Below are positions 1 to 6,964 of a stretch of 64,000 nt of DNA, piece by piece. This stretch comes from Vreelandella populi (lineage in GTDB: Bacteria; Pseudomonadota; Gammaproteobacteria; Pseudomonadales; Halomonadaceae). A program made the translations under genes and the position numbers. Position 1 is the stretch's first letter, and each line of letters begins with the position of its first letter. The stretch lies in NCBI RefSeq assembly GCF_003989825.1, contig NZ_RZHE01000007.1, positions 1 through 64,000 on the forward strand. The letters are read 5' to 3'. A model generated the notes under the pieces. The model did no database searches. It saw only the letters and a list, made by a program, of their open reading frames with translations, and was not told where the DNA came from.

Positions 1-265
1 TCCTGGCGTCATTTCATTCGGAGAGCCAGCTTGGGTTCGAGCCCTCGAACGCTGACCCGCGTGGTTTCATGGCGTCATTTCATTCGGAGAAGCCAGCCTG
101 GGTTCGAGCCCTCGAACGCTAATCCGCGCGATTTCCTGGGTCATTCCATTCGGGGACGCCAGCCTGGGTACGAGCCCTCGTACGCAAGTCAGCGTGATTT
201 CCTGGCGTCATTTCATTCGGAGAGCCAGCTTGGGTTCGAGCCCTCGAACGCTGACCCGCGTGATT
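1..265. repeat. Four tandem copies of a 66-67 bp repeat with a palindromic core
   Basis: Four units start at about 1, 67, 134 and 200 and match closely. Each contains a 16-bp core of 7-bp arms around CC (GTTCGAG-CC-CTCGAAC). In the third unit both arms change together (GTACGAG-CC-CTCGTAC), so the palindrome is kept although the sequence differs. Unit length of 66 (22 codons) leaves one frame open, but unit 2 has an extra base, so the repeats are not all read in the same frame. The array touches the left window edge and may continue. It may be a protein-recognition array, a structured-RNA or hairpin array, or the repeat region of a decayed gene. Confidence 0.85.
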
Positions 266-312
266 ATCTGGCATCATTGTTGGGAATGATCAAGCATAAG
301 TGGGAGGAATAG
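1..312 (+). CDS. Open frame through the tandem repeats, possibly the 3' end of a gene (doubtful)
   Basis: A frame without stops runs from the window edge to TAG at 310-312. Its second half encodes two clear copies of a 22-residue unit (core FEPSNADPRDFLASFHSES) and ends in a short lysine-rich tail. The first repeat unit is in a different frame because of one extra base in unit 2, which argues against selection on the protein. I do not recognise the sequence. Either it is a repeat protein entering from the left, or the openness is a by-product of the 66-bp period. Confidence 0.2.
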   Translation, partial: SWRHFIRRASLGSSPRTLTRVVSWRHFIRRSQPGFEPSNANPRDFLGHSIRGRQPGYEPSYASQRDFLASFHSESQLGFEPSNADPRDYLASLLGMIKHKWEE

Positions 313-387
313 ATGCCTGCGAAGAACATTATGGCTATGCATCTGGGTGAACTTCGATCGCAGTTATTGATCTCAATACAATCGTAA
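313..387 (+). CDS. Tiny open frame of 24 codons (doubtful)
   Basis: An ATG at 313 follows a GGGAGGA motif (302-308) by four bases, directly after the TAG that closes the repeat frame. The predicted peptide is 24 residues, starts MPAKNIMAMHLGELRSQ, and has no recognisable feature. It may be a remnant or a leader peptide. Confidence 0.15.
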   Translation: MPAKNIMAMHLGELRSQLLISIQS

Positions 388-938
388 AGAAGCCGCCGCA
401 GACGTGGGTGTAAGAACCTGAACTCTGTGGCATTGGAACGTTTTTATAGGATTGCTACCATTAGTCATCTCCCGATTAAGATATTCGAAAACAAGTGGGC
501 CGCAATCAAAGGCTGTCTTATTCGAGCAAAGCACTGATGAGAATGGGGACTTATAAAACCTTGTGGAACTGAGATCGGAGCAATCCAGGTTCGGCGTTTT
601 CTACATGCTATTGAGTGTGGCTGAGTGACGTGACCGGTTAATGTGCCGGCCCTTCTAAAAATTAAAGGATTACATCTATAGCAATGAAACATTGCCGTGT
701 GGGTATAGAAAATTCTTGTATCATAATAATTCAAAGAACTAAGTTGTAAGGCGCAATGTTGCATGGTTTCAATCAAAAAGTGATTGTTGGGATAGGTAAT
801 GTTTTAGTTTGTATTGAAGTTTTGTAAAGAGAGACCTTGTAAATTTAAATGATGTTGTAAATTTTAATACTTTTATAGTCAAGAGGATTTTTTATACTAT
901 AAGCTTGTTGTTCCATTAACTTTAGGAAGGCGAAATTC
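388..938. other. AT-rich stretch without a supported gene
   Basis: I see no coding frame with both a ribosome site and plausible composition. Short open stretches on the plus strand around 430-560 end quickly. The base composition becomes markedly AT-rich towards 780-940, unlike the backbone to the right of 7 kb, which fits horizontally acquired or decayed DNA. Confidence 0.5.
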
Positions 939-1055
939 ATGAGCGAATTGTTACAGTTTTTAATTGGCGTCTCACCTATTTTGATCATTATGTTCGGGAC
1001 GCTAATTGCAGCGGGGTATGTTCTTCGGCGTCGAAAAAATGAAAAAAATAAATGA
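939..1055 (+). CDS. Small single-span membrane protein (38 aa)
   Basis: An ATG at 939 is preceded by a strong ribosome site (AGGAAGG, 924-930) with eight bases between. The 38-residue product begins MSELLQFLIGVSP, continues as one hydrophobic helix to about residue 28, and ends in a basic tail (RRRKNEKNK), the layout of an inner-membrane peptide with a cytoplasmic C-terminus. It stands alone in an AT-rich stretch of the island. The family is not recognised. Membrane peptides of this size include type I toxins, holin-like peptides and regulatory subunits, but nothing here decides among them. No antisense RNA could be identified by eye. The strong ribosome site and sharp hydrophobic/basic segregation are the support for a real gene. 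Confidence 0.55.
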   Translation: MSELLQFLIGVSPILIIMFGTLIAAGYVLRRRKNEKNK

Positions 1056-1383
1056 CGTAAGTTTTTAGGAAATATTATTATAGCCATGATTAGATAAATT
1101 TATTTATTATGAGTAATGTACCTTATATCTTCCTATTCACTGTTGTAGGTCCATTTTAGATTTGGGCTTCGATAAAGCCTACAGTCTGACTCTGACAGTT
1201 GAGTTAATGAGTATTTTGAGCTAAATATTTTTGATAATTATTTGCACGAAGTGCTTGATTGAATATGATTTTTAGAGCAGGTTAAAATGCTAAGTTTCTT
1301 ATTGCACAGGATGGAGTTGCTATAACTGTGTCGCTAAGAACGGTCAAAAACAGCCCGTAACAGAAACGGAGTGTAGAAGCTCA

Positions 1384-1899
1384 GTGGATATTTTAGCCGC
1401 AAGTGATCTTCCTCTGATAACGTTCATTGATGTCGAAGCTTCGGGACTTGAACCTGAGAGCTATCCAATAGAGCTCGGCTGGGCCGACACGCTTGGCAAC
1501 AGCGATGGATTTCTCGTTCGCCCCCTTGACGACTGGACGCACTGGGATCTCGTGGCAGAGTCTATTCATGGTATCGCTCGTGATGATTTGTTCCAGCGAG
1601 GGTTAGGTGTCGTTGATGCCGCGAGAAGGCTGAATGACATGCTCGGCTTTGAAACCGTGTTTTGTGATGCGTTGGATTCAGATCTTTTCTGGATTAGCAG
1701 GCTTTTCGATGCCGCAAACATAGAGCCTTCGTTCCAATTAGCTGATTTTCATCAGCTGCATAAATTGCTCAGTAAACAGCACATGTTGTCGCTTCAACAC
1801 GTCCTTAAAGACCTACCCATACCTCACCGCGCGCAGGCTGATGCTGAGCGTTACGCTAACGCCGTCCTCGCTAGCTACCCAAAAGAAGACCCTCGCTAA
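1384..1899 (+). CDS. DEDD-family 3'-5' exonuclease-like protein
   Basis: The 171-residue product has the three motifs of the RNase T/DnaQ exonuclease fold: an Exo I motif FIDVEASGLEPES near residue 14 (D-x-E), a central acidic segment around residues 93-101 (CDALDSDLFW), and an Exo III-like motif near residue 147 (HRAQADAERYA, H-x5-D). Such enzymes remove 3'-terminal nucleotides from DNA or RNA with two metal ions. The length matches a stand-alone catalytic domain. The start is GTG at 1384, 12 bases after GGAG. It lies alone in the island, so its substrate cannot be inferred from neighbours; an accessory repair or defence role is possible. The fold is fairly secure, the substrate unknown. Confidence 0.75.
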   Translation: MDILAASDLPLITFIDVEASGLEPESYPIELGWADTLGNSDGFLVRPLDDWTHWDLVAESIHGIARDDLFQRGLGVVDAARRLNDMLGFETVFCDALDSDLFWISRLFDAANIEPSFQLADFHQLHKLLSKQHMLSLQHVLKDLPIPHRAQADAERYANAVLASYPKEDPR

Positions 1900-1956
1900 T
1901 ATAAGAGCGGTGGATTGTGTTCAACCCCAGCCTCGTTGATGCAATTTTGAGCTAGC

Positions 1957-2080
1957 CGCTATGTCATTCACCACATCGTTAATGTGGGCGATTGAATAAA
2001 AGCAAATGCGAAATAAAAGCCCACTTTGCTAAGGGACTGCCATGTACTGTTAATATTTCTCTGATGACATAGCGATTTTT
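1957..2080. other. Long-range 11-bp inverted repeat closing a 96-base interval, followed by a T-run
   Basis: CGCTATGTCAT at 1957-1967 is exactly complementary to ATGACATAGCG at 2064-2074, which is followed by ATTTTTT. A smaller hairpin (CCACAT-CGTTA-ATGTGG, about 1971-1987) lies inside. On the plus strand this would fold as one closed RNA of about 118 nt ending in U residues. It may be a small structured RNA with its terminator, or an unusual terminator of the exonuclease gene. It lies between two convergent genes. Confidence 0.4.
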
Positions 2081-2093
2081 TGTAAGCCTGTAT

Positions 2094-2519
2094 TCAAGCA
2101 GCAAATCCATGACGAAGTCGCTCAAGTAGCGTCACCACGCAGTTGTAACCTGGCGTGGTGGCACTAGCCTGCAAAGCATTTTGCCCACCGAACGCTTTTC
2201 GCGGCTTAAGTAGCCAAGTATCTGTTTTTTGTTTGTTACCAAAAATTGATGTCGTAAAGAGTGTCGCCAGAATAGCCCGATAAAGTTTGTCACCCTCACA
2301 GGGGGTGAGGGGTTTTCCCTGATTCAATCTATGTTTGAGAGCCCTTTTACTGATGATGCTAAGCTCTACAGCATTCACGCCATAGGCATCGACTCTGTCC
2401 ATAGCAGACAGAGGGATACCCCGACGGATCAGTAAATCTAAGCTGATGTTGTCACTCGCACCGAGAAGCGCAGCTGCTTTTTTCTCAAGATCACGTCCAC
2501 AGTCGGTTGCCGATACCAT
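2094..2519 (-). CDS. ParS/Xre (MbcA-type, DUF2384) antitoxin, without its RES toxin
   Basis: The 141-residue protein has the arrangement of antitoxins of RES-Xre (ParST/MbcTA) modules: a helical N-terminal region with a segment like the degenerate HTH (RALKHRLNQGKPLTPCEGDK), then the toxin-binding domain with an acidic FG segment, DTWLLKPRKAFGGQNAL, and a final VVTLLERLRHG. In these systems the antitoxin wraps a RES-domain toxin that degrades or modifies NAD+, and represses its own promoter. The toxin gene normally follows directly, but here the next 190 bases downstream hold no frame and then comes the oppositely oriented exonuclease. It is therefore orphaned by deletion or kept as a solitary regulator or anti-addiction gene. 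Start ATG at 2519. Confidence 0.75.
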   Translation of the reverse strand: MVSATDCGRDLEKKAAALLGASDNISLDLLIRRGIPLSAMDRVDAYGVNAVELSIISKRALKHRLNQGKPLTPCEGDKLYRAILATLFTTSIFGNKQKTDTWLLKPRKAFGGQNALQASATTPGYNCVVTLLERLRHGFAA

Positions 2520-2560
2520 GGGGATTTCCTTATTAATGTGATAACAGAAAAGATAGCAGA

Positions 2561-2581
2561 CTCAGCTTGGTATGGGCTGAG
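2561..2581. promoter_or_regulatory. Possible operator of the antitoxin gene
   Basis: CTCAGC and GCTGAG form an inverted repeat with a nine-base centre about 42 bases upstream of the antitoxin start. Antitoxins of this family commonly repress themselves at palindromes in this position. Seen by eye only. Confidence 0.3.
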
Positions 2582-3160
2582 ATAGAGCAGCAACAATGGC
2601 GTTTGGGTTGGCTATTGGCGAGCAAGCGGTGAATGAGTTACTGGCAGGATAACCTTTTAAGAACGCATCATAATAGCGTTGCTGAGCGATATGCGCTTGG
2701 GCAGTAAGCCTAAAACCCATTCGAAGCCTTGTAGAGTGCCGGTAGGTTGCCTTCGGCATCATTGGCACACGCGGTAACCTTTTTAGGTTCACGCCATGAT
2801 GTACCTACCATCTCTGGAGTGCATGGTCGATTTCAGCAGAAACGTTCATGGCATGTTTTTCCATCGGGGGAGGTCAAAGAATGGCTCAAATAAAGTGCCA
2901 GCAATAAGTTACACCACATGGTCGAAAATTTAAGATCACAGCGGGAAGCTAAAGAAAAAAAGATATCTGCCGATCTAGAACAGGATAGGCCAGCTTTCGA
3001 CCCTGAGCGGTCATTCCGGGCAAAAGCGGCATGCTGATTCATCCGTGTTATGCAGCCGACACGACAATCTATGTTATGTTGCCTATTTATACTTAGTTTC
3101 TTTTTATTTCAATGGGATAGGTCGTAAATGAAAGGTGTTATAACCTGATTGAACGCGCTG
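2582..3160. other. Gene-poor island DNA with short decayed frames
   Basis: No convincing gene is seen. A good ribosome site (GGGGGAGG, about 2866-2873) precedes an ATG at 2881 that stops after eight codons. A separate plus-strand frame at 2918-3037 (39 codons, charged, ending DPERSFRAKAAC) has protein-like composition but no ribosome site, and looks like the tail of a broken gene. A minus-strand frame at 2562-2792 has no recognisable motif. The region is best read as decayed cargo. Confidence 0.4.
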
Positions 3161-3167
3161 TCGGGAT

Positions 3168-3196
3168 CATTGAGCTTATTTAGAAGGATGTATAAT
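3168..3196 (+). promoter_or_regulatory. Probable sigma-70 promoter of the GTPase gene
   Basis: A perfect TATAAT is at 3191-3196. Upstream, CATTGA (3168-3173) lies 17 bases away and TTGAGC (3170-3175) 15 bases away. It would leave a 5' leader of about 80 bases before the GTPase start at 3283. Confidence 0.5.
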
Positions 3197-3282
3197 CACT
3201 GTTAGAGGGAGCAACTACAGAGCATTCAATAAGCTAAGTAAATAATTCAAACCTTGAACTGAAGTAATACGGAGAAAAAATA

Positions 3283-4458
3283 ATGAGCGATTATAGGGAT
3301 TTTCTTGGCGATAGCTACAACGAGGAAAGCGGCGAATTTGATCAACAAAAGGCCAAAAATAAGGCCTTAAACGAAAAAGAAAAATGCAACATCATTATTT
3401 GTGGTGCCAGCGGTGTAGGTAAAAGTACTTTAATTAACGCTATTTTTGGTGAGGACGTGGTTAAAGCCGGAGCAGGAAAGCCTGTCACTCAGCATCTTGA
3501 AAAAGTTGCCATTCCTGAAAAAGGTATTTGCCTTTGGGATACCAAGGGTATTGAGGCTGCAAACTATCAAGGCACAATGGAATCACTGAAAAAAGAATTC
3601 AGCCAAGCCATTGATAACGCCAATGACGACAGCGACATACCCCATATAGGTTGGGTTTGCATTAAAGCTAGCAGTGATCGAGTTGAAGACCGCGATCTCA
3701 CGTTGATTAGCCTTCTAGCTGAACGCAATATCCCCGCTGTTGTAGTTTTTACTCGTGTTACAGGAAAGACTGAGAGAGAATTTGTTGAAGAAGCTAAGCT
3801 TATCATCGACAAAGAGTATAAAAACTTTCTACGCGGAGCTTATGTTTCCGTCAATTCAGTACCCTACGAAATTGATGAAGACATTGTAGTAAAGGTCAAA
3901 GGGCTTGAATCGCTGATCGAGGAAACTGAGTCGCGATTTTCTGAAGGCAAGAAATCGGCAAAAAATGCCTTTCGTAAAGCACAACGCTTAAAAATGAAAA
4001 TGCGCTTTACCGCGATGCAAGAGGGAGCCAGAAAAGTTGTTCACGTTGCTTCCTTTGCAGCGGGAACAGCAGGAGCCTCACCTATTCCAGGTTCAGATGC
4101 ACCTATCATTGCGGCTATACAAAGCACTATGATCTATAAAATTAATAGCGAGTTCGAATTAGATGCAGATAATTCAAAAATGACATCGGTTTTAACCGGC
4201 ATTATGGGTGTTACTGCACTGGCACAAGTGGGTAAAGCCGTAGTGTCTAATGGCCTGAAATTCATTCCCGGTGCTGGCACCCTGATCGGTGGCGCAATTT
4301 CTGCGGTCACAGCGATTGCTATTACAGAAGCTGTTGGTCATGCCTATATTACAGTATTGGAAAAGTTCTACGACATGGAAACAGGGGACGTCGTTTTTCC
4401 AGAGAATTCAGATCGAATTTTATCAGTGTTCAAGGAAGCGTTCAGCTATAAAAAATAA
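3283..4458 (+). CDS. GTPase with C-terminal membrane-associating DUF697-like domain
   Basis: The 391-residue protein has a P-loop G1 motif GASGVGKST near residues 41-49, a switch II/G3 motif WDTKGIE near residue 85, and a G4-position strand VVVFTRVTGK near residue 155 where the usual NKxD is replaced. The C-terminal third (about 250-370) is rich in Gly, Ala and hydrophobics (ASFAAGTAGASPIPGSDAP; KFIPGAGTLIGGAISAVTAI), like the DUF697 region of YcjF-type proteins, and suggests membrane association. The start at 3283 has GGAG nine bases upstream. It lies alone between a TATAAT promoter and a probable terminator, and an integron-like attC site follows. Stand-alone GTPases of this kind occur in accessory DNA with unknown roles. 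Confidence 0.75.
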   Translation: MSDYRDFLGDSYNEESGEFDQQKAKNKALNEKEKCNIIICGASGVGKSTLINAIFGEDVVKAGAGKPVTQHLEKVAIPEKGICLWDTKGIEAANYQGTMESLKKEFSQAIDNANDDSDIPHIGWVCIKASSDRVEDRDLTLISLLAERNIPAVVVFTRVTGKTEREFVEEAKLIIDKEYKNFLRGAYVSVNSVPYEIDEDIVVKVKGLESLIEETESRFSEGKKSAKNAFRKAQRLKMKMRFTAMQEGARKVVHVASFAAGTAGASPIPGSDAPIIAAIQSTMIYKINSEFELDADNSKMTSVLTGIMGVTALAQVGKAVVSNGLKFIPGAGTLIGGAISAVTAIAITEAVGHAYITVLEKFYDMETGDVVFPENSDRILSVFKEAFSYKK

Positions 4459-4492
4459 CACCCCATCGTTAAGAAATGTCGAGTAGTTTTAG

Positions 4493-4530
4493 ACTCAGTT
4501 CGACCATCGCAGCGTCAGAACTGAGTTTTG
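4493..4530 (+). terminator. Probable terminator after the GTPase gene
   Basis: ACTCAGTTC (4493-4501) and GAACTGAGT (4518-4526) form a 9-bp stem with a 16-base loop, followed by TTT. Confidence 0.5.
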
Positions 4531-4537
4531 GCTAATA

Positions 4538-4584
4538 AACAAGGATAGGTCGCGCGCAGCCGCGACTTAATCCTGTTGTTGGAC
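4538..4584. repeat. Imperfect hairpin, weakly attC-like
   Basis: AACAAGGAT pairs with ATCC-TG-TTGTT, leaving TG unpaired, and GTCGCG pairs with CGCGAC around a CGCAGC loop. It ends in GTTGGAC (4578-4584), which fits the 3' attC core pattern GTTRRRY, but the 5' partner core is poor. It could be a second, degenerate cassette recombination site or simply an RNA hairpin. Confidence 0.25.
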
Positions 4585-4702
4585 AAGCCCGGATTCTGAG
4601 TTTTCTGCTTATAGAGTAGATATATCGATGGCAGCTATCGACTTAACGAAAATATCAATAAAAACCTTGTACTTAGGTGCTGGTAAAAATATTGCTTAAG
4701 TA

Positions 4703-4771
4703 CTCTAACAAACAGCTGCAGCGGATCAATTTACGTTGCGCTCCAATTGCCCGCTGAGCTGCGCGTTATAT
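4703..4771 (+). other. Integron attC-like recombination site
   Basis: The site begins CTCTAACAAAC and ends GCGTTATAT, close to the TCTAACAA...GCGTTAG pattern of integron attC sites. The arms pair as CAGCT-[G4718]-CAGCGG (4713-4724) with CCGCTGAGCTG (4751-4761), leaving one extrahelical G, and CAATT pairs with AATTG nearer the loop (an unpaired AT opposite C between). TAAC (4706-4709) pairs with GTTA (4765-4768). One extrahelical base in the left strand and an unpaired spacer are attC hallmarks. No integron integrase is in the window, so it would be a lone cassette or CALIN-type site. The last core deviates slightly from the GTTRRRY consensus. Confidence 0.5.
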
Positions 4772-4854
4772 CAGAGACTCCTAAAAGGCGGCTCCTGGCC
4801 GAAATCTGACGGAAATAGCGATCATTCACTTTTACGCCATACCCCGCATGAAGG

Positions 4855-5050
4855 TTATCGGGCTGATCCAGCTTCCAACGACTGCAGATAGGGCATAAGA
4901 TCGGCGGCTCGACTAGAAGCCACCAGATATTCGGCAGTTTGAAAATCGAGCACGTCTATAGGCTCTTTATGAAACCAGATCCGAGACAGAGTCGCAGAGC
5001 CGTTCGGCAGTCTCCAGTATTTCCGTTGTTTGTTTTTTTGATGCTGGCAT
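4855..5050 (-). pseudogene. Frameshifted remnant resembling an antitoxin toxin-binding domain
   Basis: Two overlapping minus-strand frames look like one broken small gene. The first starts at 5050 (MPASKKQTTEILETAERL) and stops at 4967-4969. A second frame takes over before this stop (RIWFHKEPIDVLDFQTAEYL, then MPYLQSLEAGSA) and ends at 4855. The second part resembles the C-terminal domain of ParS/Xre/MbcA-type antitoxins (W..KEP...LDF.TA..LV...R...YL.SLEAG). Two frames instead of one indicate a frameshift and a decayed gene. Assignment is by eye and tentative. Confidence 0.35.
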
Positions 5051-5320
5051 CTACCATCAGGTCATTCCTTAGGCTTTGAGGAGAAGCAGCGTCTGCTTTC
5101 AGCATTTACGATCACGAGATGCTAATGAAGGAAGCCAGCGTCAGCTGTAAGCGGCTCAGGATAGGACCGTTTCTTGGCCAATAGATGCCTTGATTATGCG
5201 GAAAATATTACCAACTACATTGATACTGAATTTTAGTGCACCACTACAATGTACTCAATCAATCAGAGAATGATACGCTCCTGTGAGCGTAAGATAGATG
5301 TCTATGCAGTGCGTTTGTTG
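5051..5320. other. Intergenic island DNA
   Basis: No gene is seen. A short hairpin ACGCTC-CTGT-GAGCGT lies at about 5275-5290, downstream of the integrase operon on the minus strand, and could end its transcript, although no T-run follows. Confidence 0.4.
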
Positions 5321-5458
5321 TCAAATACTTCTGTGTAGAAATTCATAATTCATCTGGTCCAATTTTTTGAAAGCGCTCCTGCCTTTTCCAGTAACAGTTC
5401 GATAATCGCTGTCAGCTTGTCTATAAAGAACTTGTAACGTTTCAGGGAATAGCCTCAT
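5321..5458 (-). CDS. Small protein translationally coupled to the integrase (45 aa)
   Basis: An ATG at 5456-5458 overlaps the TGA stop of the integrase as ATGA, the usual sign of translational coupling. The 45-residue product starts MRLFPETLQVLYRQADSDYR and ends MNYEFLHRSI. It is charged, and I recognise no domain. Small proteins next to integrases can be excisionase-like directionality factors, but this one has no evident HTH. A competing frame across the same bases (KRYKFFIDKLTAIIELLLEK) is also protein-like, so the stretch may instead be a decayed gene in that frame. Confidence 0.4.
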   Translation of the reverse strand: MRLFPETLQVLYRQADSDYRTVTGKGRSAFKKLDQMNYEFLHRSI

Positions 5459-6795
5459 CTAAGTATCGCCAAAGGAGTAACAGCATCCTGCTGACGTGGG
5501 CCTTGTTTAACGAATACCTCCACAGCATCGCGGGTATGATCAGGACGCAAGTGAGCATAGTACTGTATGGTTGTTTGAATATCGGAATGAGCCATTAGCT
5601 TAGAAACTGTCAGCAAGTCGATACCAGCCATTACTAACTGGCTGGCGAAATTATGCCGCAAACTGTATAGCAGCAAATCGTCAGGCAGCCCGGCGAGCTT
5701 ACGTATATTTGCCCACGGCTTTTGCATGGCAGTTTTGTCCATTCGCTTCCCATTGCGCTGCGAAGGAAAAACCAAGCCTGTCTTCGGTTTGCCAAATTGC
5801 TGGTGCCAGTCGGCTAGTATATTGAGGGCCGCTGAGGATAGAGGGAAAGTCATTGGCTCGGGGTGATGATGCGCTGTTTTTTCTATCACCTTTCGGATCG
5901 TGCCAAAGGTCAGATTGATGTGCTCCCAGCGAAGGCCGGTAATATCGCCGGGCCTAAAGCCGGTGTAATACATGGTCAAAACCCACGGTTTAACATGATC
6001 AACATAAACCAAGCTATCCAGGTCGGGCAGGTATGATTTCCCATGAGCGCGACTGCGGCGACGCTGCTCACGCTTCATTTCTTGATAAGCTTCCAAGCCA
6101 GTAAATAGTGCTTCAACTTCATTATTTTCAAGATAACGTCGTTGTGACGCTTGCTCAGCCATATCGTCGTCATTCATCGCTGGCTTTTGCAGCTTAATAC
6201 CCATTAATGGGTTTGCTGGTATTACCTTGCGCTCGGTGGCGTGAATCAACATGGCGTGCATGGCGTCGAAAGAACGCTTGAGACTGCTAAAGGCCAGTGG
6301 TTTTTCTTTAGTTTCTTGACGAGCTTGCCAACGTTCAACCTCTGCACGGGTGAGACTACTCATGGGTTTATCTAGCCAGTCAGAAAAATCCTTTTGGATT
6401 CGGCGCAAAGTTCCTTTGCCGTCCTTCTTGCGATTCTGGTAAGCAGAGTAGGGGCCATCTAGGTATGCTCGCAGCGTTTGTTCTTGCTGGCGCTGTTCCT
6501 CAGCTTTTGCTTCCTCTAGCACCGCACGCGGGTCGCCACCTTGAGCCACGGTAGCTAGAGCTTCAGTAGCATTTTTTCGCGCCTGGGTTGCTGTTAATTT
6601 GCCATAACGGCCAATCGTAAGAATGCGTTGTTTACCTGTCTTTGTGCGATAAAACAAGCGGAAGGTTAAACCACGTTTGCCCGGCCTCACATGATAACCA
6701 GCCAATTCAGTATCGAAGACGTTATCGCTCGGCGGCTGCTTGGTTAGCTGCTCAAGCGCTGTGCCGGTTAGCTTCATTTTTCCCGTGGTTGTCAT
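5455..6795 (-). CDS. P4-type tyrosine recombinase (genomic island integrase)
   Basis: From ATG at 6795 the product has 446 residues. The N-terminal DUF4102-like arm-binding domain (about 20-95) contains LTFRLFYRTKTGKQRILTIG. A core-binding domain follows. The catalytic domain shows the tyrosine-recombinase set: Arg in YYTGFRPGDITGLRW, Arg in LLYSLRHNFASQ, His in MAHSDIQTT, and the nucleophile Tyr just after (IQYYAH). Such enzymes insert islands into the 3' ends of tRNA genes. Its 5' end faces a tRNA-Pro 3' fragment 170 bases away, which is probably its attachment site. An upstream TTG at 6873 is in frame, but the ATG at 6795 better matches family length. The motif set appears intact. Confidence 0.93.
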   Translation of the reverse strand: MTTTGKMKLTGTALEQLTKQPPSDNVFDTELAGYHVRPGKRGLTFRLFYRTKTGKQRILTIGRYGKLTATQARKNATEALATVAQGGDPRAVLEEAKAEEQRQQEQTLRAYLDGPYSAYQNRKKDGKGTLRRIQKDFSDWLDKPMSSLTRAEVERWQARQETKEKPLAFSSLKRSFDAMHAMLIHATERKVIPANPLMGIKLQKPAMNDDDMAEQASQRRYLENNEVEALFTGLEAYQEMKREQRRRSRAHGKSYLPDLDSLVYVDHVKPWVLTMYYTGFRPGDITGLRWEHINLTFGTIRKVIEKTAHHHPEPMTFPLSSAALNILADWHQQFGKPKTGLVFPSQRNGKRMDKTAMQKPWANIRKLAGLPDDLLLYSLRHNFASQLVMAGIDLLTVSKLMAHSDIQTTIQYYAHLRPDHTRDAVEVFVKQGPRQQDAVTPLAILR

Positions 6796-6964
6796 GATTG
6801 GTCTCTTACTTTCTAGGTAGCAAATAGGTAGCAAAAGCAGAATATAACGGGGTACAGTGGGAAACAACGACAAAACTATGATTCATAATTAATTTATTAA
6901 TTTTCAATATGTTAATATTGTTTCTTGTTCCTTTTAGTTTCTGCTTAAATATGAGTTAAATGGA
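6796..6964. other. AT-rich integrase promoter region
   Basis: This AT-rich interval between the integrase start and the tRNA fragment should hold the integrase promoter (minus strand) and arm-type binding sites. No exact promoter can be assigned by eye. Confidence 0.35.

Noticed and set aside
1..312. CRISPR array at the left edge
   Set aside because: The repeats are contiguous 66-67 bp units without unique spacers, so this is a tandem repeat and not a CRISPR array.
465..776. Minus-strand frame of 103 codons
   Set aside because: His/Cys-rich composition with no motif, no ribosome site, and located in AT-rich decayed DNA.
845..1087. Minus-strand frame of 80 codons opposite the small membrane peptide
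   Set aside because: It is mostly the antisense of the 38-residue peptide, which has a much better ribosome site and coherent protein features.
2833..3042. Minus-strand frame of 69 codons
   Set aside because: No ribosome site, cysteine-rich unusual composition, and the plus strand over the same bases looks more protein-like.
3141..3204. Second possible attC site upstream of the GTPase (TAACCTGATT ... AATCACTGTTA)
   Set aside because: Outer arms pair partly and the length is similar to the site at 4703, but there is no inner L-box pairing and the end GTTAGAG lacks the final pyrimidine. It also overlaps a good TATAAT promoter, which explains the sequence better.
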